Source: Spirochaetia bacterium
Lineage (GTDB): Bacteria > Spirochaetota > Spirochaetia > Treponematales > Treponemataceae
NCBI GenBank assembly: GCA_022773305.1
Contig: JALFAW010000198.1
Coordinates: 1 to 36,354, forward strand
Direction of reading: 5' to 3'
DNA: 36,354 nucleotides
The first letter of the stretch is position 1, and the number at the start of each line of letters is the position of its first letter. Below the pieces are notes generated by a model. It saw nothing but the letters and a program-made list of their open reading frames with translations. It did no database searches and had not been told where the DNA came from. Shown here one piece after another: positions 19,490-28,625 of the stretch. The position numbers were made by a program, and so were the translations under genes.

Positions 19490-20398
19490 CTACAAAAACA
19501 TTGCCATATACAAAGGCAAATGGAGAATATTGTTTTTTTCCATTATGTCTTTTGTGTAGAGGATGTAGGCTTGTCCCAGAGTATCTGAATATTTTTTATA
19601 GAATTTGTCCAGTGAAGCATGATGCTGGTAAGAAGCTGATTTTACTTCTACTGGGCAGATTTTTCTTTTTGAGCGGAGTAAGAAGTCTATCTCTATATTG
19701 TTTGCTCGTTCGGATGAATCTGAGTGCGAAAAGAAAAACAACTTGTGTCCGTGGCTTCTTAATTCCTGTGCAACAACATTTTCTGCAATCATTCCCTCAT
19801 TGACATTTAGTTTATCCAGCAGGATATCACGGTATAACTCGTTGTCAGAAAAACTGTCGTCAGAGAATGTATGGGTTACCAAAAGACCAGTGTCTGATAT
19901 ATAGCATTTTTGAGTTGTTCGCTCTGTGTTCAAGTTAAGACCAACTGTTGGTTCTGTGGCATTGAAGCAGGAGTTTACGACCATCGCTTCTCTAAGCCAA
20001 ATAAAAGCATCCTCGTATGCACGGAGTCTCGCATTTTTCTCCAGTCTTGATAGATTGTATTTCTTTTCTTTTTGAGAAAGCTGAGATGGTATGCCATCAA
20101 AAATCGAAAGGACTTTGCCTGTCTGACGGCCTACGAATTTTGTCACGTCGTCACGATATAGTTTTAGGATTCTTCGTTTTATTCTGTCGGATGCAGAAAA
20201 ATCTTTGTGTTCTCGATATGCAATCACAAATTGCAGCATGCCGCCTACAAGCATATACTCCCGGAACAAATTCATTGTTTTTCGATGAAGAGCCTGCCCC
20301 AGTGGCATCTGTTTTTCAAAACATTTCTTTAGGAGTGGAATAGTCGTTTCGTTTCCGAATGCCCATAAAAATTCCTCAAAGTCTAGGAGTTTGACCAT
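19490..20398 (-). pseudogene. N-terminally truncated AAA_14/DUF4143 ATPase
   Basis: Lid and DUF4143 regions present ('FEEFLWAFGNE...FREYMLVGGMLQFVIAY...KCYISDTGLLVTHTF...GMIAENVVAQELRSHG...EIDFLLRSKRKICPVEVKS') but no P-loop half. Confidence 0.8.
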
Positions 20399-20587
20399 CT
20401 TTCCAAGACTCTTAACAAAGAAATAGAAATATTGTAGAATTTCAGTATGGAAAACTTAGTATGAGAAATTAAGAGAAAAATATAGTAAAACAAAAAGAAT
20501 CATTTTTTTCCCGAAAGATAAAAGGTAGACTAAATTGAATTTATCTATAATTTAAAATATAAAGGAAGATATAAAACGTGTGTAAAT

Positions 20588-21153
20588 TTGAATATTTCGG
20601 ATTTGGAAAATCAGGAAAAAATCATGTACTATGTGAAGGTCGGTGATGATAATGTTGAAATAATCTATGATGATAATATGCTTATTACGCAATACTTTTC
20701 ATTAAAAGATTTTTGTGAGTTATCAAAAGAGTACAATGATAATTATGCATCAGGAGTATCATTTCTAGATCGAAGAATTTTTAAAGAAGTAGATCAGTTT
20801 TTAATAGTACAAGAAAAATTCGTTGAATTGATGAGGGTATTCTTAAAAATACATATTTAATTTTTAGATATTACAATAGTCAGGTACAAATTGAGAAGAC
20901 AATAGAATCATATATAGTAATGGACGAAAATAACAAATTTGAAGATTTTTTGCACATAGATTGGGATGGTGGAATGGATGCACAGACCCAATTTTATTTT
21001 GTGTCAAAAAAATTAGACGAAAAACATTTGTTTAATTTATATAAAATAAACATGTTAAATAAGTTATGTATTACTATTAATAATCAACTTAAGGAATATT
21101 TTGATGTTCCTTTTGAAATCCCTCAAATCCCAAAGTCTAAATTGTTAGGTTGA
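20588..21153 (+). pseudogene. Hypothetical gene split by a frameshift near 20835
   Basis: ORF 20588-20860 continues in another frame as 'EGILKNTYLIFRYYNSQVQIEKTIESYIVMDENNKFEDFLHIDWDGGMDAQTQFYFVSKKL...'. Confidence 0.5.
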
Positions 21154-21168
21154 TGGCGCACTGCGCCA
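21154..21168. repeat. Perfect hairpin TGGCGC-ACT-GCGCCA just after the stop codon
   Basis: 6-bp stem, 3-nt loop read directly. Confidence 0.7.
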
Positions 21169-21673
21169 CTTGCTGTTAGTAAGGTGAATCTTCCGGCAGA
21201 TTTTCTCCATTAAGGTAAGGAAAAATCTGTGTACTACCTGTTCTTATCAGATGTTAATATGTTCAACAGTAAAACTTGTTTTAAATAAAAGTACAGGAAA
21301 GCCTGTAAAAAGTTATGAGAATGAATCAGAGGCCAATAAGGCAATTTCTTATATGAAATAGACTTATGGAAATGAGCAAGTAAAGTATCTGTCAAAGATG
21401 TGTATATTGGCATTTGTCGCCTAAAGACCGTCAGATACCGAATCATAAAACTTGCTGACTTGATTCAAATGGCCGTCCAAAACAATCTTATACTACACGA
21501 TAGTCAGCAATCCGTCGGGCAAAGATAATATATGAATAGAAAGGTACTCGGCTTTATGTATATCAATGAGATGATTGTGGCGAATGGCCTTTGACTCATA
21601 ATCCTGATAGTTTCTAAAATATACTTGCAATTATACTTGTGTTGTTATATATTAGAAATTGGAGGTACTGTAT

Positions 21674-21895
21674 ATGCCACAGTTATCTTTATATTTGACA
21701 CAGGAACAGCTTGCAAAAGTTGAAAATGAAGCTCATGCAGACAAAATGTCTTTGTCAAAATGGGTTGTAACACAGATAATAAACAAAATAGAACCTCGCT
21801 ATCCAGATGGCTGGGCAGATTTGTTCGGCTCGGTTCATGATTCTTCGTTCTCCCGTCCTGAACAGCCACAGCTTGAGCAGAGAGAGGCTTTTTGA
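21674..21895 (+). CDS. VapB-like ribbon-helix-helix antitoxin
   Basis: 'MPQLSLYLTQEQLAKVENEAHADKMSLSKWVVTQI' RHH start; stop overlaps PIN toxin start (TGATG). Confidence 0.8.
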   Translation: MPQLSLYLTQEQLAKVENEAHADKMSLSKWVVTQIINKIEPRYPDGWADLFGSVHDSSFSRPEQPQLEQREAF

Positions 21896-22296
21896 TGTAT
21901 TTTGTTGATACAAATACCTGCATTTACTTTATGAATGGAAAATATCCTTCTGTGAAGGAAATGTTTTTGTCTATTTCGCCAAAGGAAATAAAGATTCCTT
22001 TTGTTGTAAAGGCAGAACTGCTTTTGAGAGCTTACAAAAGTCAGACAAGAGAACAGACTGTAAATAAAGTCAAGAATTTCCTAAAGCCGTTTGAGATAAT
22101 TCCATTCACAGATGATATGACGGAAGAATATGCAGCAATCCGTGCAGAATTGGAACTTTCTGGAAAAATAATAGGTGCAAATGATTATTTTATAGCCGCA
22201 ACAGCAAGAAGTAAAAAGGGAATACTCGTTACTCATAATGTAGGTGAATTCTCTCGTGTAAGCAACTTAGATATAGAAGATTGGGTAAAAGAGTAG
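21895..22296 (+). CDS. vapC: VapC-like PIN-domain toxin
   Basis: 'MYFVDTNTCIYFMNGKYPSVKEMF...ANDYFIAATARSKKGILVTHNVGEFSRVSNLDIEDWV' PIN signature. Confidence 0.92.
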   Translation: MYFVDTNTCIYFMNGKYPSVKEMFLSISPKEIKIPFVVKAELLLRAYKSQTREQTVNKVKNFLKPFEIIPFTDDMTEEYAAIRAELELSGKIIGANDYFIAATARSKKGILVTHNVGEFSRVSNLDIEDWVKE

Positions 22297-22403
22297 ATAA
22301 AAACTTTGTCACAAAAGTTGCTTTTCGTGCCTTTGCGCCACCGCAACTTTTTCGCCAATTTTGCCTACGACAAAACCGTTTTTACGGTTTAAAATATTGT
22401 TAG

Positions 22404-22697
22404 GTGGACGCCCGCACTGTGGTGTTTAGGAGAAAGAAAACGGATTATAAACTGGGTTGGAATTATTTAGTTTCTGAGTACAAAAAGAATTTTGATGCGC
22501 AAGAAGATAAAATTCAAACTTTATGGGAATCTTATTTTGCAATGCCGTTTATTTTCAATTATTCAGACTCGGATGACATTGATTCTAAACGTTCTCTTCA
22601 TATTGGCTCAAAAGATAGAGAAATTCCAGATATAATTTTGCGGTCAAATCATAAAGACATATGTACTATTGAATTAAAAAGATGGAATTATCAATAA
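22404..22697 (+). pseudogene. Truncated gene with a PD-(D/E)XK nuclease-like motif
   Basis: 'DREIPDIILRSNHKDICTIELKRW' (D...ELK); terminates at the IS3-like remnant. Confidence 0.45.
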
Positions 22698-22880
22698 TAG
22701 TGCAGTCCTAAAACACCTAAAATTTATTCTATGCAGCGGTTTTTAATTCGCTGGCAGAACTTTTTCCCTGTAGACTACAAGGGGATAGCCACCTTCATTG
22801 AAAGTACAGATTCTTGTCCTATTGTAATACTGAACAAATCTCCTGACTTCCGTTTTTACTTCTTCCATGGTCATTTTCAT
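22698..22880 (-). mobile_element. Remnant of an IS3-family transposase C-terminus and element end
   Basis: Minus-strand 'MTMEEVKTEVRRFVQYYNRTRICTFNEGGYPLVVYREKVLPAN' resembles the IS3 OrfB C-terminus. Confidence 0.6.
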
Positions 22881-22985
22881 TGTGTCCAGCTGATAAAGTT
22901 TTCTTTTTTCAGCGTTGCAAAGTATAAGTTTGGATGGGAACAAAGAAACAACATTTATTATCTGATACTTGAACGGTTTATGCTT

Positions 22986-23417
22986 GCTTTTGTTCTTGTA
23001 TGCGAAATGGAAACATTGAAAGTAACTCTTTCGGTTTCTGGGAATGATTTCATTGTCCGTGCAAATCATATTTTGGAACCTGGATGGAAAAAATATCAGA
23101 GGATTTCAAAATCCCAAAACGAAGAAAATGAAGATACAATCCAAGAAATAGAAAATATAAACTGGAGCAATCTTGTATTTAAACATGTATCTGCCTTAGA
23201 GAAGAAAACAAAGCCGCCTAAATACTATAACGAAGCCCTTTTTCTGGCATTTATGGAAAATCCGAAGGGGAGTGAAGATCAGAAACTTAAAGGTATAGGA
23301 ACTGCTGCAACACGTCATACCTTTATTTCAAAATTAAAGAAACTGAAATTCATCAAAGAAATGAGGAAGAATCTTATTGTTACAAATGAGGGGAACAGTC
23401 TTCTTAAACTAATTTAA
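22986..23417 (+). pseudogene. C-terminal fragment of a topoisomerase III-like protein
   Basis: 'FIVRANHILEPGWKKY...PPKYYNEALFLAFMENPKGSEDQKLKGIGTAATRHTFISKLKKLKFIKEMRKNLIVTNEGNSLL' matches type IA topoisomerase C-terminal motifs. Confidence 0.7.
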
Positions 23418-23534
23418 TATACGTTACTTATAGCGTTAAATTACAGTTTATAATATAAAAAACACTATAGATAGACAGAAGTTAGATTATAAATCCTGTC
23501 ATTGAAAATCCTACGGCATATTCAAAATAAGGGA

Positions 23535-23594
23535 TTGAATAAATCATATTTTGTGTTATAATTTACTCTAAAGTAAATTATTTTGGAGTAAATT
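23535..23594 (+). promoter_or_regulatory. Putative sigma70 promoter overlapped by a palindromic operator
   Basis: TTGAAT (23535-23540)-16 bp-TATAAT (23557-23562); AATTTACT-CTAA-AGTAAATT at 23560-23579; extra AGTAAATT at 23587-23594 abutting the ATG. Confidence 0.55.
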
Positions 23595-25100
23595 ATGTTT
23601 AAGAGCAACGAAATCTTTTTAGGGAGAAAGAAAGAAATGGTTCTGCTGGAGTCACTATATGACTCAAATAAATTTGAAATGCTTATTCTCCATGGCAGAA
23701 GACGAGTCGGGAAATCATATCTTCTGTCACATTTTGCAAAACTTCATTCAGATAATACTGTTTACTTTACTGGCGATAAAGACTCGGAAAAGAACAATGT
23801 TCAGAATTTTTGTGAGGAGCTTAATCGTGTATTAAAAGTTGGAGACTTTCTTAATTCTTTTACAACCTGGAATGATGTTTATTCATTTTTAAGAACTGCG
23901 GAAATTAAAGACAGACTTGTTCTTATAATTGATGAGTTTACATATCTTTATAATTCAAATCCAGCATATGATTCTGGTCTTCAAAATGCAATTGATAAAA
24001 TTTTAAAATCTAAGAATATATTTCTTATTTTATGTGGTTCAGAGGTATCTGTAATTGAAGAAATTATTGATGATTCAACTAAACCTCTTTACGGTAGAAA
24101 AACATCCGAACTAAAACTTCTGCCATTTACATATAAGGAAGCCCGGGAGTTCTTTCCTCATTATTCAAATGAAGAAGCATTAACAGCTTATTCCATACTT
24201 GGTGGAATTCCACTTTATCTTTCTTTATTTGATGACAGACTTACAATCAAAGAGAATGTAATAAAAAATTGTCTTTCCACAACAGGATACCTTTTTAATG
24301 AAATAGAGACGCTTTTGCGAATGGAACTTAAGGAAACTCATTTTTATAAAAATATTATGCTTGCAATAAATGCTGGTGCTTCTACATTTAATACGATTAG
24401 GGACAAGGTTGGAGAAGATGCGGCCAAAATTGCAAAATATATCAATGTTCTGATAAATCTTGGATTCATAAAAAAAGAAGTTCCATGCGGAGAAAAAGAG
24501 AAGAGTAGAAATACTTTATATTCTATAAGTGATAATTATTTTGCTTTTTATTTTGCATTCATTTTCAAACACCAGAATATGCTGAATGGACTAATTTCAC
24601 CAGAGATGTATTATGAAAAAGAACTTACAAAGATAAAATTGAATACATTCATTGGGCATCGTTTTGAACAGATTTGTGAGACTTATCTAAAAGAGCAGTT
24701 CTATAATGGAAAAATGCCTTTTTTTGCTGAAAATCTTGGTCGCTGGTGGGGAAATAATTCTGTTTTAAAAAAACAGGAAGAAATAGATGGAGAGTTGATA
24801 ATTTCTAGCAACTCGCCAAACGGACGAGTCAAGGCGAAAAGCAAAGCGTGCCTTGACCGGACGTACTTATTAGCGACTGATGATGAGAATGCAGTTATTT
24901 GTGAATGTAAGTACACAGAAGACCCTTTCGATGAAAAGCAGTTGAAAGATCTGCAGGATTCAGCATTGTGTGTTACGCAGCAGAATAAATCGTACATAAT
25001 TTTCTCTAAAAATGGTGTGTCTTCAGGCGTTGAAAAATATCTTAAGAATTTACCAGGATATTCAGTGGTTACTCTGGATGATTTGTTTTTAAGTGAGTAG
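23595..25100 (+). CDS. AAA ATPase with C-terminal DUF234 nuclease-like domain, carrying an in-frame hairpin insertion
   Basis: 'FLGRKKEMVLLESLYDSNKFEMLILHGRRRVGKSYLL', 'LVLIIDEFTYL', 'LGRWWGNNSVLKKQEEID...LLATDDENAVICECKYTE'. Confidence 0.9.
   Translation: MFKSNEIFLGRKKEMVLLESLYDSNKFEMLILHGRRRVGKSYLLSHFAKLHSDNTVYFTGDKDSEKNNVQNFCEELNRVLKVGDFLNSFTTWNDVYSFLRTAEIKDRLVLIIDEFTYLYNSNPAYDSGLQNAIDKILKSKNIFLILCGSEVSVIEEIIDDSTKPLYGRKTSELKLLPFTYKEAREFFPHYSNEEALTAYSILGGIPLYLSLFDDRLTIKENVIKNCLSTTGYLFNEIETLLRMELKETHFYKNIMLAINAGASTFNTIRDKVGEDAAKIAKYINVLINLGFIKKEVPCGEKEKSRNTLYSISDNYFAFYFAFIFKHQNMLNGLISPEMYYEKELTKIKLNTFIGHRFEQICETYLKEQFYNGKMPFFAENLGRWWGNNSVLKKQEEIDGELIISSNSPNGRVKAKSKACLDRTYLLATDDENAVICECKYTEDPFDEKQLKDLQDSALCVTQQNKSYIIFSKNGVSSGVEKYLKNLPGYSVVTLDDLFLSE
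24789..24866 (+). repeat. 78-bp hairpin-rich in-frame insertion in the DUF234 domain
   Basis: GTCAAGGC (24828-24835)/GCCTTGAC (24850-24857) and ACTCG (24811-24815)/CGAGT (24825-24829); interrupts the usual EID-(I/L)(V/L)A motif. Confidence 0.6.
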
Positions 25101-25255
25101 ATAAAGATGACTGTTGTATCTGTCGGGGATAATTGGCTGTAATTTAGATAATATGTAGTGCCATCCAGTTTGTAAAAACGTGAATTTAGCGTCAAAATAT
25201 TAATGATTAAAAATTAACAGTATGGGCATTACCTCATACAAAGTGGAGACACTAC

Positions 25256-26136
25256 ATGGAAATTATAACACGAAACGAAAAGATTTTGTACATTGGAATT
25301 GATGTTCACAAGGACACCTATTCACTTTGCTGCTTTGTTTTTCACAAGAATGAACTTTCTGATGAGATGACAATTAGGGCAACAACGAAAGCTGTAATAA
25401 AATATCTGGAGGCAATAAAGAAAAAAAACACAAGGAAGAAATCCTGTTCGTCTGCGGATACGAAGCCAGGGCAAACAGGTTACGGTCTTTGCCGCGGATT
25501 ACAAAAGGCTGGTTATGGCTGCGTAGTTATGGAACCCGACAACAATGTCGAATTCAGATGTAAAGAAGAGGGTAAAAACAGACAGAATTGATGCAAGGGC
25601 AATAGGAACTTCTTTCCTGCTGAGAAATGGGAAATCGTATCCTGAAAGCGGAAATTACTGAACTGAAAAATTCTTCAAATGGATAAGGACCGTTCAGTTT
25701 TCAGAAAAATGGATGCAGGAGGCTTTAAATGAGTATCTTTCGGAAGTTTACAGTCTGAAAGCCAAAATTGAATTGATGGATATGAAAATCAGAGAGATTG
25801 CAGAGCTAGAAATTATAAAGGATAAAGTTGATAAGCTTGTGTGTTTCTCAGGTATTGATGTAACTACAGCAGTTGAAACAGTCGTGGAAATCCATGATTT
25901 TACAAGATTTGCAACGGCAGTATAGTTTGTAAGTTATTTGGGACTTTGTCCTGGAGAAGATTCAGCAGAAAGACTAAAATATGCTTCCGCTCGCGAAAGC
26001 AGGGAATAAGCGCGTGAGGTCTTTGTTCTGTGAGTTTGCGAAGGCAATAAAACGGACGAATCCTTATGGCGAAAAATCCAAGAGGATTTTTGAACGGAAA
26101 AATAGCTTAGTTCATTATTCATATTTTAAGTTTTGA
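25256..26136 (+). pseudogene. Degenerate IS110-family transposase
   Basis: 'YIGIDVHKDTYSLCCFVF', 'VKTDRIDARAIGTSFLL', 'LVCFSGIDVTTAVETVVEIHDFTRFATA*FVSYLGLCPGEDS', 'KAGNKRVRSLFCEFAKAIKRTNPYG' spread over frames with stops. Confidence 0.85.
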
Positions 26137-26410
26137 AATAAAGAAAAGGTGGCGGAAACGAGGCAGATTTGAGTTATCTTCGTTTCTCCTATGGGCTAAA
26201 AAAGGAGAAATCCTTGCGAATTCCCGCTTAATAGACAGAAAGAATTTTTGGCGGATCATTGACCTGTCATTAATGGTGGAACAAAGTCTTCTCCTATGCA
26301 AAGAAAGTTTATGAAACATTAATCAATACATCTAAGACGACTCCTTCTAATGCTTCAAAGCGTGCTGCTCGATTAACAGAATTTACTAAAAATTTCAAAG
26401 CTTCAAAATA

Positions 26411-26686
26411 ATGGCAGACTGTATCAATTTTTCAAAAAAATACTTAGACTTTGTATGCGAACCTTATAAAAGTTCGTATGCGTCTTATCTCAATGCTTTT
26501 CAATTAATCAAAATAAAAGATGATGAGAATAAAGAGGTTCTGTATAAGGATGAAGAATATTTGCGCAAGACAGTTCGTTACTCCCGCTTCCGAATGATTG
26601 GCGGTGCAGGAACAATCGGTTCTGCAATTTGTAAGGAAATCTTCAACTTTGAACCCTTTAAAATACTAAAAGAGTTTTTTAAATAA
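26411..26686 (+). CDS. Hypothetical protein (possibly a fragment)
   Basis: 91-aa ORF with no recognised family. Confidence 0.35.
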   Translation: MADCINFSKKYLDFVCEPYKSSYASYLNAFQLIKIKDDENKEVLYKDEEYLRKTVRYSRFRMIGGAGTIGSAICKEIFNFEPFKILKEFFK

Positions 26687-26775
26687 TTATAGCTCTATCC
26701 CTGTTTTCCAAAAAAAATGAAAATAGATGAATTCTACAATTCTTTTTTCAAAATTTATGATACAATATCAAAGAA

Positions 26776-27237
26776 ATGAACAAATTGACCCCAACAATCC
26801 GCCTTATAACAATCGATGACTACGACAAAATGTTTGCACTCTGGAACAGTACGGAGCAAAGCAAGCGGGCGTTAAATTCTGTGGACGACAGTCGCGAAGG
26901 AATTGACCGCTATATAAAAAGAAATCCCACAACTTGCTTTGGTGCTTTTTCTGGTGAACAACTCGTTGGCATAATTCTAACTGGCCATGATGGAAGACGT
27001 GCAATCATTCATCATCTGTGCGTGCATCCTGATTTTCGCAGACTGGGAATTGCAGGTCGCCTTGTGGAATGTGCAGAAAAAGCAATAAAGGCAGAAGGAA
27101 TCAACAAAATCTTTGGTCTTGTTTTTAAAGACAATGAAACAGCCAATATTTTTTGGGAAAAACAGGGGTATAGCCTCCGTACAAATCTAAACTACCGCAA
27201 CAAGAGTTTGAATGAGCTGGTTCCGCAAGGGAAATAA
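26776..27237 (+). CDS. GNAT family N-acetyltransferase
   Basis: 'VGIILTGHDGRRAIIHHLCVHPDFRRLGIAGRLVECAEKAIKAEGINKIFGLVFKDNETANIFWEKQGYSLR'. Confidence 0.93.
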   Translation: MNKLTPTIRLITIDDYDKMFALWNSTEQSKRALNSVDDSREGIDRYIKRNPTTCFGAFSGEQLVGIILTGHDGRRAIIHHLCVHPDFRRLGIAGRLVECAEKAIKAEGINKIFGLVFKDNETANIFWEKQGYSLRTNLNYRNKSLNELVPQGK

Positions 27238-27368
27238 TCTTGTTAATAGAAATAGGTTCAATTGATTTTCTTGTTGAATTTTTATATAAAACGATGAATT
27301 AAAATATGATACAATAAAAGAATTGTTTTATGCAATTATATTTTAAAATTAGGTTATATAATAAAATT

Positions 27369-28604
27369 ATGAATAAAGAAAATACTAGAAATCTACAGAA
27401 AAAATGTTTGAAACAACAGCAACCAGATTATAAAAAAACACTACGTGCTTGCTATCTTGGCTTTATAACACAAGCAATTTGTGCAAACTTTGCACCCCTT
27501 TTGTTCTTGACATTTCATAAAAATTATCAAATTCCATTGGGATTCATTGCTCTTATTCCCGTAACATTCTTTTTCACACAACTTGTTGTCGATATTTTTT
27601 GTGCAAAATTTGTGGATAGAATTGGATATCGTGCGAGTATTGTAGCTTCAGAAGCGTTTTCAGCTTTAGGATTACTCTGTCTGGCTTTTTTACCAGATTT
27701 TTTTCCACCAGAAAAAGCATTTACAGGAGTCATGATAAGCGTAATCCTTTATGCAATCGGAAGCGGATTAATAGAAGTACTTTGTTCACCAATAGTTGAA
27801 GCCTGTCCTTTTGAAAACAAAGAAAAAACAATGAGTCTTTTACATAGTTTTTACTGCTGGGGTTGGCTTGGCGTAACCCTCATTTCCACAGCATTATTCA
27901 CTCTGATAGGAATTCGAAACTGGAGAATTATAGCATGTATGTGGGCACTTATCCCAATTTATAATATTTACAACTTTGCAACGTGTCCAATAGAAAAACT
28001 TGTAGACGATGGCAAAGGAATGAAAATACTTGAATTATTTAAAACACCCATTTTTTACGTTGCTGTCATCCTCATGATGTGTTCAGGTGCCTCAGAACTT
28101 TCCATGGCACAATGGGCATCAGCTTTTGTAGAATCAGGATTAGGATTTTCAAAAACAGTGTGTGATCTTGCAGGACCATGCCTTTTTGCAGTCACGATGG
28201 GAATCTCACGTGTGTTTTACGGTAAATTTGGTGAAAAAGTAGAACTGTCTAAATTTATGATAGGTTCTGGAGTTCTTTGTCTGTTTTGCTACATACTGGC
28301 TTCGCTTTTCAAAAATCCCATAATAGCATTAATAGGATGTATAATGTGTGGTTTTTCAGTAGGCATCATGTGGCCTGGAACTTTGAGCATAACATCAAAA
28401 AAATTACCAGCTGGAGGAACCGCAATGTTTGCACTTTTAGCAATGGCAGGAGATTTGGGCGGTTCAATTGGGCCTGGCACAGTCGGAATGATTTCACAAA
28501 AAACAGGAGATAATATTCAGGCAGGACTTTTCTTCGGTGGTATTTTTCCTGTCATTTTAATAATATTCCTTGTAATCTTTAATATGATGAAAGAAAAAAA
28601 ATGA
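27369..28604 (+). CDS. Major facilitator superfamily transporter
   Basis: About 12 hydrophobic segments; 'FHKNYQIPLGFIALIPVTFFFTQLVVDIFCAKFVDRIGYR' typical MFS loop; ATG 27369 preferred. Confidence 0.88.
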   Translation: MNKENTRNLQKKCLKQQQPDYKKTLRACYLGFITQAICANFAPLLFLTFHKNYQIPLGFIALIPVTFFFTQLVVDIFCAKFVDRIGYRASIVASEAFSALGLLCLAFLPDFFPPEKAFTGVMISVILYAIGSGLIEVLCSPIVEACPFENKEKTMSLLHSFYCWGWLGVTLISTALFTLIGIRNWRIIACMWALIPIYNIYNFATCPIEKLVDDGKGMKILELFKTPIFYVAVILMMCSGASELSMAQWASAFVESGLGFSKTVCDLAGPCLFAVTMGISRVFYGKFGEKVELSKFMIGSGVLCLFCYILASLFKNPIIALIGCIMCGFSVGIMWPGTLSITSKKLPAGGTAMFALLAMAGDLGGSIGPGTVGMISQKTGDNIQAGLFFGGIFPVILIIFLVIFNMMKEKK

Positions 28605-28625
28605 AACAGACCTTACTAAACCTTA

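Noticed and set aside
19438-20343. Plus-strand ORFs 19438-19803, 19698-19904 and 20017-20343
   Set aside because: Antisense to the truncated DUF4143 ATPase, no domain signature.
21141-22419. Canonical integron attC sites
   Set aside because: GTTAGGT is present but no matching RYYYAAC partner with the expected imperfect palindrome was found at either junction; only boundary similarity is reported.
24701-25195. 164-aa minus-strand ORF
   Set aside because: Antisense to the DUF234 ATPase; Cys/Ser-rich translation typical of a shadow ORF.
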